Of a stretch of 64,000 nucleotides of DNA, positions 48,496 through 58,190 are shown piece after piece. The notes below the pieces were generated by a model. The model was given only the letters and a program-made list of their open reading frames with translations, was not told where the DNA came from and searched no databases. The DNA comes from JAJXZP01 sp963787185 (GTDB lineage Bacteria > Spirochaetota > Spirochaetia > Treponematales > Rectinemataceae): the NCBI GenBank assembly GCA_963787185.1, contig CAWBCC010000013.1:248001-312000 (forward strand). Direction: 5' to 3'. A program made the translations under genes and the position numbers. Positions within the stretch are counted from its first letter, which is position 1. Each line of letters opens with the position of its first letter.

Positions 48496-49353
48496 TCAAC
48501 CATCGACCGAGGCGAGATCCGGCGCCTCGTCGAGAAGCTCGGGATGGACAATGAACCGCTGGAAGAGGGCCGCGGCGTGCGCGAAATAGATCCCGTCGCC
48601 GATGCGCTCGTCGAGCGAGACCTTGAAATTGATGAAGTGGTGCCTCGTGATCGACCCGTCCGAACGGGCTATATCCTTTTGGAACATCCTGCCCATGACG
48701 ACGAAGGTGCTGGCCGTGCCCCATTCGTAGAGATGATGAAAGGGCGTATCGAGCCCTATGCTGCCCAGATTGGCGAAATAGATCGAGGTATAGAGCGGAT
48801 CGGTCCGGATCATGCCTGCCGGAGCCATGTTGAAGCGGTCGAGCAGCCGGAAGACCCCCGTCGCGACAGCCTTCCCGAAGGGTATCCGGTGGGCCATCTC
48901 CACCTCGCGGTCGTCCGCTCCGAGCTCGTTGCTTCTGGCAGCCTCGATGCCTCGGTCGATGCGCTCGATCGCTTCCGAAAGGGTGTCTCCGCGCTCGAAG
49001 AATATCTTGGCGTTGGATTCGGCCGCTTCCTCGGTGAGTTTCTTCTTGACGATGAAGGAAAGGGTGAGATCCTTGTGCTGGTAGACGCCCCGTCGATGCA
49101 CGAAACGGTTCATCCGCGGCTTGAGGGCGAGCGTCCTCACGGCTGCGGCGAGGATGAGACCGAACAGGGAGAAGCGCGAGCCTCCCTCCTCGGCATTCCT
49201 GCGATGCACGTAGCGCATCGCGTTCTCCACGTCGATATCCTTGGCGAAATAGACCGCCGACTCGTTTCTGGCGCGCATCAGGTAAGGCATTATCGCGTTG
49301 ATTCCAGGCAGATCGCGCACCCGTCTGCCGTCGCTTCGATCGATGAACAGCAT
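48496..49353 (-). CDS. 2-oxoacid dehydrogenase E2-type acyltransferase domain protein
   Basis: 285 residues from the ATG at 49351-49353 (49362 is an alternative). The fold matches the chloramphenicol/E2 acyltransferase core: MPYLMRARNESAVYFAKDID, FGLILAAAVRTLALKPRMNR, DLTLSFIVKKKLTEEAAESN, and the C-terminal block FINFKVSLDERIGDGIYFAH, FQRFIVHPELLDEAP. No lipoyl or peripheral-subunit-binding domain. The catalytic His of the E2 motif DHRxxDG is replaced: the sequence reads DERIGDG. It may therefore not use the usual chemistry, or may be regulatory. Confidence 0.78.
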   Translation of the reverse strand: MLFIDRSDGRRVRDLPGINAIMPYLMRARNESAVYFAKDIDVENAMRYVHRRNAEEGGSRFSLFGLILAAAVRTLALKPRMNRFVHRRGVYQHKDLTLSFIVKKKLTEEAAESNAKIFFERGDTLSEAIERIDRGIEAARSNELGADDREVEMAHRIPFGKAVATGVFRLLDRFNMAPAGMIRTDPLYTSIYFANLGSIGLDTPFHHLYEWGTASTFVVMGRMFQKDIARSDGSITRHHFINFKVSLDERIGDGIYFAHAAALFQRFIVHPELLDEAPDLASVDG

Positions 49354-49468
49354 GGCGGACATAATAATCGGCCGCGAAGCGTTCGTCAAAGCAATTCCGA
49401 TCTGGCGACGAGGATCGGACCGGCGTATGATGAACGAAGACCGAAAAAATCGGAGCCGGGGAAAGTGC

Positions 49469-51226
49469 ATGGCGAATTTTAGCGAACATGCGTTCAGAAA
49501 TGCGTTCGAAGGCGCGCCTCTCGGAATAGCGTTGACCGGCCCGGACGGCAGATTCCGTCTGGTCAACTTCGCGTTCGGCGAAATCGCCGGCATGAGACCC
49601 GGCGAGCTGCAAGGCCGACTCCTCGGGACCCTGACCCATCAAGACGATCGGGCGACGTGCGAGGAAAAGCTCCGCGCCATGGCCGAGGGACTGCGCGATC
49701 GTCAGCGCTTTCCCCTCAGATTCATCCATGGAGACGGACGGACGCTGTGGGTCGATCTGAGCGTCACCCTGATCAGGAACCCCGGAGGCCGCCCGGATCA
49801 CTTGATCATGCATGCCATCGACATGACGGAACGGAAGCTCGCGGAAGAGAGGCTGAAACGGACCGAGATACTCCTGAGGTCCAGTATCGAAGGCTCCATG
49901 GAATTGCTGGTGGTCTCGATAGACAAGGATTTCAGATGTCTCTACCTGAACCGGGCCTATCACGACAAGAAGCTCGACAGGCTCGGCATAGACATACGCA
50001 TGGGAGACTGCCTTTTGGACAATGTCTCCTCGGATCTGTATCTTCAACAATCCATTCCTTACTACCGGAAGGCCTTCGAGGGGGAATCGAGCCGAGTCGT
50101 GGAGCACTACGATCACGACGATACCGCTTTCGAAACGGTGTACAACCCCATCCGCGACGACGACGGAAACATCATCGGCGCCACCGCCTTCACCACCGAT
50201 GTCACGCAGATCCACGCCACCGAGGCGCTTCTGCGCAGCAGCAACGATCGCTACGAAGCCCTCCTCAATTCGATAAGCGAGGGCTTCACCCACGGCGATG
50301 GCGAAGACGTGATCACCTTCGCCAACCCCGCTGCGGATCGAGTCTTCGGCCTCGGAAGGGGAGAGCTGATCGGACGCTCGGTGCGCGATTTCATCGACGC
50401 CGAGACCGGTGAAATTCTCGCGCGCGAAAATCGAAAGCGCAGGAAGGGCCAAGCCACCGACTACACCATCCCCATCGTGAGGTCGGACGGCGAGAGGCGC
50501 TGGCTCCTGGTCAGCGCCTCGCCTCTGCGCGACGACGCCGGGGCCTATGCGGGCTCCTCGACGCTTTTCAGGGATATAACCGAACAGAAAGCCGCGGATG
50601 AAAAACTCAGAGAGCTCGCCCGCCACCGCGAACTGCTCATGAAGGAGCTGCAGCACCGAGTGAAGAACACGCTTGCCCTCGTATCGAGCCTCATAGCGGT
50701 GGCGAAGGACGAACTCTCCGACGACAAGGCCGTCAGGGTCTTCACCGACACCGAGGCGAGGATCAATGCCATGTCGGCCATCTATGAACGTCTCTACCTC
50801 TCCGACGATCTGGAAACGATAGACATCGGCCGATACATCGAAGATCTGTCCCGGGCCATCCTCGACGCGTACGTAGCGGATGCCGGCCGCATCCGGCTGG
50901 ACACGAGGGCCGCCGCGCTTTTTCTCGGCACCAAGGAAGCGATCTCTCTCGGGCTCATATTGAACGAACTGCTCACCAACTGCCTCAAGCATGCCTTTCC
51001 CGGTTCGGCGAAAGGCATGCTCCGCGTTCTCCTCGAAAAGAGCGACGGCCGGGCCTGTCTCACGGTGGCCGACGACGGCATCGGACTGGGTGAAGAAAGC
51101 CTGTTCGTGACATCCCAATCCATGGGAGTGACATTGGTGAGGACCCTGACCGAGCAGATCCACGGCACCTTGAGCGTGCGCACGGGCGGGGGAACGAGCG
51201 TTTCCGTCTGCTTCGAGGCGGATTGA
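49469..51226 (+). CDS. PAS-domain sensor histidine kinase (HisKA_2 family)
   Basis: 585 residues from ATG 49469 (upstream ATGs 49427/49430 are possible). Three PAS domains: about 8-125 (NAFEGAPLGIALTGPDGRFR, IDMTERKLAEERLKR), 130-260 (LVVSIDKDFRCLYLNRAYHD, TTDVTQIHATEALLR) and 265-385 (NSISEGFTHGDGEDVITFAN, FRDITEQKAADEKLR). Then the HisKA_2 phosphoacceptor His in LLMKELQHRVKNTLALVSSL, and HATPase N-box LGLILNELLTNCLKHAF and G1 VADDGIGLGEESL. No membrane segment, so it senses cytoplasmic cues. No adjacent response regulator. Confidence 0.92.
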   Translation: MANFSEHAFRNAFEGAPLGIALTGPDGRFRLVNFAFGEIAGMRPGELQGRLLGTLTHQDDRATCEEKLRAMAEGLRDRQRFPLRFIHGDGRTLWVDLSVTLIRNPGGRPDHLIMHAIDMTERKLAEERLKRTEILLRSSIEGSMELLVVSIDKDFRCLYLNRAYHDKKLDRLGIDIRMGDCLLDNVSSDLYLQQSIPYYRKAFEGESSRVVEHYDHDDTAFETVYNPIRDDDGNIIGATAFTTDVTQIHATEALLRSSNDRYEALLNSISEGFTHGDGEDVITFANPAADRVFGLGRGELIGRSVRDFIDAETGEILARENRKRRKGQATDYTIPIVRSDGERRWLLVSASPLRDDAGAYAGSSTLFRDITEQKAADEKLRELARHRELLMKELQHRVKNTLALVSSLIAVAKDELSDDKAVRVFTDTEARINAMSAIYERLYLSDDLETIDIGRYIEDLSRAILDAYVADAGRIRLDTRAAALFLGTKEAISLGLILNELLTNCLKHAFPGSAKGMLRVLLEKSDGRACLTVADDGIGLGEESLFVTSQSMGVTLVRTLTEQIHGTLSVRTGGGTSVSVCFEAD

Positions 51227-51232
51227 GGACTC

Positions 51233-51277
51233 TGCATCGATATGCAATACAGGCGCCGGATGTTGCATCGATATGCA
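51233..51277. repeat. Duplicated near-palindrome upstream of argG
   Basis: TGCATCGATATGCA occurs at 51233-51246 and 51264-51277, a 31-bp offset (about three helical turns). The unit has TGCAT/ATGCA symmetry. It is located in the 342-base gap between the kinase gene and argG, and is a possible operator. The rest of the gap (51278-51568) shows nothing distinctive apart from the argG ribosome site. Confidence 0.5.
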
Positions 51278-51568
51278 TCGATTGCCCGAAGGTGCGCGGT
51301 TTTATGCACATCGCCCTTGACCCTCGGTCGTTCTCCATGGTATGATAACTTCACTGCGAAGTCGAGGAGGTTGTTCGTGAGTCCATCAATGTCAGGTGTC
51401 CTATCCGGACCCGACCGCGTCGTTTCCACCCGCCTGAACCTCTGCCGCCTTCGTCGTCGCTGACACTCCCCTCCACACCATCCGTTTTCCTTATATAGGC
51501 CGGTCGTGCCGCGTGGCGCGAGTCGCCTTTCCGCACATTCCGGCACAACCCTTCGTAAGGAGTCACTC

Positions 51569-52834
<1,266 letters not shown>

Positions 52835-52843
52835 GAGACAACA

Positions 52844-54292
52844 TTGGCCAAGCTCTGGGAGACTTCGAAGAAATCGGCTGCGCTCGACCCCCGGGTCGAG
52901 GCCTTTCTCTCTTCCGCGGCCGCGGACCGGCGGATTCTGGCCGAGGACATCGCGGGATCGCGGGCCCACGCGGCCATGCTGGGGCGCAGGGGAATCGTTT
53001 CGGCCGAAACGGCGCGGACGCTGGAACGGGGCCTGGCCGCGCTGGCGGCCGAAGCCGAGGCCGGGAAGCTGGTCCCGGACGAGAGCGCCGAGGATGTGCA
53101 CTCCTTCGTGGAAGCCCTGCTCACCGAACGCTTCGGCGACGCGGGCCGGAGCCTGCACGCGGGGCGCAGCCGCAACGACCAGGTCGCCCTCGACATCAGG
53201 ATCTGGCTGCGCCGCGCGTCGCGCGAACTGCGCCTGGCCCTCGCCGATCTCATCGAAACGATAACCCGCCTCGCGGCCGGACATAAGTCGACGGTCATGC
53301 CGGGCTACACGCACCTGCAGCGGGCCCAGCCGGTCACCTTCGCGCACCACCTCCTCGCCTGGTGCGCCGCCCTCGAGCGGGACCTCGGCCGCCTCGAGGA
53401 CGCCGACGCGCGCGCCGACGAAAGTCCGCTCGGGGCCTGCGCCCTCGCCGGCTCGGGTCTGCCCCTCGATCCCGAGGACAGCGCCGCCGCCCTCGGTTTT
53501 TCCCGGCCCTGCCGCAACAGCATGGACGCGGTGGGCGAACGCGACGCTCTCATAGAGTTCTCCGCGGCCGCGGCGACCCTCCTCACGCACCTATCGCGCT
53601 ACAGCGAAGAGATAGTGCTCTGGGCTTCGGCCGAGTTCGGCTTCGTCGCCGTAGGCCCCGCCTGCTCGACCGGCTCGAGCGTCATGCCGCAGAAACGCAA
53701 TCCCGATCCCGCCGAGCTCATCCGGGGCAAGGCGGGCAGGGCCTTCGGCTCTCTCGTATCCCTCCTCGTCATGGAGAAGGGGCTCCCTCTCGCCTACAAC
53801 CGCGATCTGCAGGAGAGCAAGGAGGCGGCCTTCGACTCGGCCGACACGGCTCTGGTCTGCGTGCGCGCCTTCACCGTCCTGGTCGGATCGCTCGAGCCCA
53901 AGGCGGAGCGCATGCGCGACGCGGCCGAGGCGGGCTGCCTCTGGGCCGCCGACGCCTCGGAATATCTCGCCCTGCGCGGCCTGCCCTTCAGGACGGCCTA
54001 CGCCGCAGGCCGCGCCCTCGTCGAGGCATGGACCGCCGCCTCCGGCCCCGGCGGCCTTGGTCGCTCACCCTCGGCCGCCGGACTCGTCGCCAAGCTCGGG
54101 CAGGATGGGCTCGCCTCTCTCCACGAAGCGTGGAGGGGCGTGGATCTCGCCGCCCTCGCCGCGCATCTTTCCCTCGACGCCTGCATCGCCCGGCGCGATC
54201 TGGCGGGCGGTCCCGCTCCCGCGCGCAGCGAGGCCGAGATGCGGCGCCTCGAAGGCGTCGTCGCGGCGGCGCGAGCGGCCGCGAAGGCCTAG
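52844..54292 (+). CDS. argH: Argininosuccinate lyase
   Basis: 482 residues from TTG 52844 (GGAG 6 bases upstream), 9 bases after argG. Fumarase/aspartase superfamily: GRRGIVSAETARTLERGLAA, DVHSFVEALL, LHAGRSRNDQVALDIRIWLR, MPGYTHLQRAQPVTFAHHLL, and the signature GSSVMPQKRNPDPAELIRGK. Catalytic Ser lies in the flexible SS/V loop. Cleaves argininosuccinate to arginine and fumarate. C-terminal 30 residues are Ala-rich. Confidence 0.97.
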   Translation: MAKLWETSKKSAALDPRVEAFLSSAAADRRILAEDIAGSRAHAAMLGRRGIVSAETARTLERGLAALAAEAEAGKLVPDESAEDVHSFVEALLTERFGDAGRSLHAGRSRNDQVALDIRIWLRRASRELRLALADLIETITRLAAGHKSTVMPGYTHLQRAQPVTFAHHLLAWCAALERDLGRLEDADARADESPLGACALAGSGLPLDPEDSAAALGFSRPCRNSMDAVGERDALIEFSAAAATLLTHLSRYSEEIVLWASAEFGFVAVGPACSTGSSVMPQKRNPDPAELIRGKAGRAFGSLVSLLVMEKGLPLAYNRDLQESKEAAFDSADTALVCVRAFTVLVGSLEPKAERMRDAAEAGCLWAADASEYLALRGLPFRTAYAAGRALVEAWTAASGPGGLGRSPSAAGLVAKLGQDGLASLHEAWRGVDLAALAAHLSLDACIARRDLAGGPAPARSEAEMRRLEGVVAAARAAAKA

Positions 54293-54346
54293 GCCGCATC
54301 CCGACTAGGGATGGCCGATCCGTGGGAACGTTGCGCGAAAGCGCAA

Positions 54347-56092
54347 TCAGAAGTTTTCCTTCCGGAACCGGAAGCCGCACCTGCGCGCCGCGTGCTTGAC
54401 GATCTGCGCGAGAGGATAGGGACCGCAATAATAGACATCCACTCCGTAATACTTCTGGTGCCGGGAGATCTCGGAAAATATGCCCTGCCAGTCCGGATGG
54501 CCGAAGGTGGTGATGGTCTTGAGACCGGTCGTCAGATCATGGCTCTCTCTCTTGCCCAGCAGGTCCATGCCTATCTTCACCAGGCCCGAGGTCGCGTCGA
54601 TCTCGGCGTCGGTCAGATAGATATTCAGTTCGATGAAGCTGCTCATGCCGGCTTCCTCGATCTCCGCGAGCATATCGGTGAACCATTCGAAGGACCTGCG
54701 TCCCCTGTTGAGCCAGAAGAAATAGACCTTCTGCAATTTGAGCTCTTCGCCGTGCTCCCGCCGGTAGAGGATGCTGCGGAGTATCGAGGCGAAGGGGGTC
54801 ACGCCGATGCCCGCGCCGATGAGCACCGCGCATCTCGATCGGAATATCCGCGTGCTGGGGGTGCCGTAGGGTCCGCGGATCTCCACCGGCAGGCGCTGCT
54901 CCTTTCGCGGCCGGGACTCCACGAGTCTGTAGAGGGCCCGGGTCCAGTTGCCCAGACTGCAGATATGGACGCTGACGGCTTTTCCCTCCTCCGGGTTGCT
55001 GCTGATGGTGAAGGGATGCCATTCGAAGCGGCTTATGCGGGGTATTTTGAGGAAAATGTAATCTCCCGGCTGGAAGTCGAAGCTTTCGGGGCGATGTATC
55101 GTCAGGCGGCTCACCCCGGAGGGGAGGGCGGCCGCCTCTTCTACATAGGACACTTCCCGCTTGCGGTAGCGTTTCAGGTAGGGCTCGAAACCGTAGGCCG
55201 CGAGGGGCGCGATGGCCCACTTCCAGAAGTTGGGCGCGTGAACGAGGAGGGCGAGAAAAAAGAGGATATAGAGGGAATGCGTGACGTAGAAGACCTCGAA
55301 CCATCCCCGTTTGCGGAAGAAATTCTGCGCAAAGAGCCACATGATGTCGAAGGTCGACAGCAGAATCACCCCGGTGAGCCCGGCGCGGGTGGCGAACAGA
55401 TTCTGGCGGAACGGAACGGTCGCGGACATGGCGGCGTAGTTGAGAAGGTGCACCGCCGAGTGGATGATGGAAAAGGCGAACAGCACTTGAGCGATCATTT
55501 TGTGGATATCCACCGCTTGGTCGACCGGAAGGAAGATCGCCAGAAAGCTCTTCCTGATCCATGTCAGGAAGGTTCTCATCATGGGGATGAGGATCAGTGC
55601 GCCGTTCAGGTTCAGGCAGGCGCCGGCACCCCGGGCGACCTGGATATAGATGTTGGCGCCGATCGAGGCGTAGTGGACCATGGCCCGCCGGAAGAGCCAG
55701 GCGTTGAGCGCGATGTACGCTAGGATGAGGATATTCTGATAGATGAGATAGGGAAGCACGAGAAACAGAAAACGGAACACCGAGGCCAGCTGCATCCTGC
55801 CGCGTGCGGGCGAGGGACCTTCGCTCCAGAACCACGCTGCGACGCTCTTCACGAGATCGTTGCGGATGAGGGGGTAGCGCGCCAAGAGCCGTCGGAACTC
55901 GCCGAAATCGACGCTGTTGTCGTGCTTGCGATCCGCGGTATCGAAGAGCAGCTTGGTCATGGCGAGGCGCCGGCGCTGCGCCATGCGAATATTGTTGTGG
56001 CGGAGCGAGGCGTCGACCATCTTCGAAAGGTCGCTGCGGCCGATCGCCCCATCGCCGTCCTGATCGTGGAGATCGAAGACGAACCTCAACAA
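54347..56092 (-). CDS. EF-hand NADPH-oxidase-like ferric reductase flavocytochrome
   Basis: 581 residues. EF-hands at about 7-20 (DLHDQDGDGAIGRSDLSK, canonical) and 49-62 (FDTADRKHDNSVDFGEFRRL). Six-helix ferric-reductase domain about 100-280 with heme His pairs in DIHKMIAQVLFAFSIIHSAV and FEVFYVTHSLYILFFLALLV. FAD-binding barrel about 300-390 (EWHPFTISSNP) and NAD(P)H domain (VLIGAGIGVTPFASILRSIL, VYYCGPYPLAQIV). The layout equals eukaryotic NOX5: Ca2+-binding N-terminus plus transmembrane electron transfer to O2 or a metal. The start is a TTG (56090-56092, or 56095) because an in-frame stop lies just upstream; no good ribosome site. Confidence 0.92.
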   Translation of the reverse strand: MLRFVFDLHDQDGDGAIGRSDLSKMVDASLRHNNIRMAQRRRLAMTKLLFDTADRKHDNSVDFGEFRRLLARYPLIRNDLVKSVAAWFWSEGPSPARGRMQLASVFRFLFLVLPYLIYQNILILAYIALNAWLFRRAMVHYASIGANIYIQVARGAGACLNLNGALILIPMMRTFLTWIRKSFLAIFLPVDQAVDIHKMIAQVLFAFSIIHSAVHLLNYAAMSATVPFRQNLFATRAGLTGVILLSTFDIMWLFAQNFFRKRGWFEVFYVTHSLYILFFLALLVHAPNFWKWAIAPLAAYGFEPYLKRYRKREVSYVEEAAALPSGVSRLTIHRPESFDFQPGDYIFLKIPRISRFEWHPFTISSNPEEGKAVSVHICSLGNWTRALYRLVESRPRKEQRLPVEIRGPYGTPSTRIFRSRCAVLIGAGIGVTPFASILRSILYRREHGEELKLQKVYFFWLNRGRRSFEWFTDMLAEIEEAGMSSFIELNIYLTDAEIDATSGLVKIGMDLLGKRESHDLTTGLKTITTFGHPDWQGIFSEISRHQKYYGVDVYYCGPYPLAQIVKHAARRCGFRFRKENF

Positions 56093-56132
56093 GGAAGGCG
56101 ACGGAACTGCCCTGAAATGTTATATATTCCCA

Positions 56133-57173
56133 ATGAACAAGAAGCGAATATTTCTATCGACCTTTCTGGTCCTGGGTTTGGTGGGCATCGGAGTTTCGTC
56201 CGCGCAGCAGGAAAACCCATCCGGCTATCATCTCATCGGGAAGGTTCTCATCGGCGGTGGAGGCGGCTGGGATTATATGGCCCTGAGTGTCCGAACGCGA
56301 CTGCTCTACGTGACCCACGGCGACTGCGTCGAGATCATCGATGTCGATACGGGCGTCAAGACCGCGTCTATTCCCGGTTTCCGCGGGGTGCATGGAGTGG
56401 CTCTGGCGCCGGACAAAGGCCGCGGATACATCTCCGACGGAAAGGGCAACGGCATAGCCGTATTCGATCTCGCCACCGGCAGAGTCCTGGACGACATACC
56501 CTCCTCGGGGAAAGATCCCGACGGCATCTTGTACGATGCTTTCTCCGGACGGGTTTTCGCCTTCAATGGGCTCAGCTCAAACGCCACCGTGATCGATGCT
56601 TCCGCGAACCGGGTCGTCGGCACGATCGATCTCGGCGGAAAGCCGGAGTTCCCCGCGACGGACGGCAGGGGAATGATCTTCGTCAACGACCAGGGCACGA
56701 GCGAGGTCCTCGCCATCGACGCGGGATCGCTCACCGTCAGGAGACGGTGGTCCATCGCTCCCGGCGCCCGGCCCACGGGGCTCGCCATCGATCCGGCGAA
56801 CGGGCGGTTGTTCAGCGTCTGCAATAAGGTCCTGGTAGTGTCCAATTTCGCAAAGGGGAAAGTCGTCGCGACGGTGCCGATCGGCCGGAGCCCCGACGCG
56901 GTCCGCTACGATCCGGAAACCGGTCTGATTTTCACCTCCAACGGAGAGGGGACCCTGACGATCGTCCGTCAGGAAACGCCCGACGACTACCGGGTTCTCG
57001 ACACGATCGCCACGGCGCCCGGAGCCCGGACGATGGAGCTGGACCCCGCGACCCACCATGTTTTCCTGGTCACGGCGAGCTTCGGCCCCGATTCGATCGC
57101 GACGAACGAGAAGCCCCATCCCCGACCTCCCATCGTGCCGGGGACCTTCATACTCCTCGAATACGGCAAATAG
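56133..57173 (+). CDS. Exported YVTN/NHL-type beta-propeller protein
   Basis: 346 residues with signal peptide MNKKRIFLSTFLVLGLVGIG. Repeated blades of about 40 residues: RLLYVTHGDCVEIIDVDTGV, HGVALAPDKGRGYISDGKGN, RVFAFNGLSSNATVIDASAN, MIFVNDQGTSEVLAIDAGSL, GLIFTSNGEGTLTIVRQETP. These are the strand patterns of YVTN-type seven-bladed propellers. Likely a periplasmic binding scaffold. Divergent from the NADPH-oxidase-like gene (40-base gap), so shared regulation is possible. The group II intron begins 10 bases after its stop. Confidence 0.88.
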   Translation: MNKKRIFLSTFLVLGLVGIGVSSAQQENPSGYHLIGKVLIGGGGGWDYMALSVRTRLLYVTHGDCVEIIDVDTGVKTASIPGFRGVHGVALAPDKGRGYISDGKGNGIAVFDLATGRVLDDIPSSGKDPDGILYDAFSGRVFAFNGLSSNATVIDASANRVVGTIDLGGKPEFPATDGRGMIFVNDQGTSEVLAIDAGSLTVRRRWSIAPGARPTGLAIDPANGRLFSVCNKVLVVSNFAKGKVVATVPIGRSPDAVRYDPETGLIFTSNGEGTLTIVRQETPDDYRVLDTIATAPGARTMELDPATHHVFLVTASFGPDSIATNEKPHPRPPIVPGTFILLEYGK

Positions 57174-57708
57174 CCAATTTCAGTGCGCCAAGGAAGCTTG
57201 TGATTTCTAGCCGGTTAAAGTCCGGAGCAGGTAAGGTCGAGCCAGCCGCCTGACACCAACAGCGCACCATGACTGGTAACGGGAAATGGTGAAGCCGCTC
57301 GAAGGGAGTAACCAGACCGCAACGCAAGTGAAGGTATCGAGCCCCGAAATGCTATAGTCGAAGAGGCCGACAGTTTTGAAATGCTGGAAGGCAATAAGGA
57401 GCGCATTGCCAGGGCAAGATGCGCGCCTCTCTTCCGGGGTCTAAGGCCGCGGTATGGTTATGAAGGGAAATCGCAGGAACTTGGGAGACCCGTAGGGTTC
57501 TCCGGAAACGGGGTATCCGCCGACAATCCGAAAAGGAGAGAGAGCGGAGATGACCATGCGGGAGTCGGACCGGTTCATAGTAGAGGAGTAGCGGGGTAAC
57601 GGCCCGTGAGGACCCGCCTGATCCATGGATCAGTGGTCCGCTCGAAGGGACTGGCGGCGGTATGCAGAGGGAGGGGAAACGTGGACCGTACAGGAGACGG
57701 AATGGCCA

Positions 57709-58190
57709 ATGCAGACGAAACTGAACCTCATAGCCGAGATAGCAAGGAGAGACGACAGGTGTAAGATCGACAACGTGGCCTATTTGCTCAGCGAAGCGAA
57801 CCTGAAAGAGTGCTTTTACCTGCTTAAGGAAGGGAAAGCGGCGGGGATCGACGGAGTCGGTATAGAAGAATATGGACAGACCCTCGATGAAAACCTGAAG
57901 GATCTCGTGGCGAGGATGAAGAGACAAGCCTACCACCCGCAACCGGTCAGAAGGACCTATATCCCCAAGGCGAACGGGAAACTGCGACCCTTGGGCATTC
58001 CATCGACGGAAGACAAGATCGTCCAGATGGGAATAGCCCGGATACTGGAAGCGATCTACGAAGGCGATTTTCTGGATTTCTCGTACGGATTCCGCCCTTC
58101 AAGGAACTGCCACCAGGCGATTGAACGGCTCAACACTGTCATCATGACGAAGCCGATCAACCATGTGATTGACGCAGACATCAAGGGATT
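57709..58190 (+). pseudogene. Group II intron reverse transcriptase, N-terminal part
   Basis: From ATG 57709 (the open frame begins at 57625): LNLIAEIARRDDRCKIDNVA, KEGKAAGIDGVGIEEYGQTL, PQPVRRTYIPKANGKLRPLG, IPSTEDKIVQMGIARILEAI, FSYGFRPSRNCHQAIERLNT, NHVIDADIKGF. These are RT blocks 0-3 up to the DIKGFFDN motif. The frame is cut after GGA TT (58190) by the serine-recombinase element; read through the junction it ends at TGA 58198-58200. Joined to 60912-61737 it would encode 435 residues. Confidence 0.93.
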
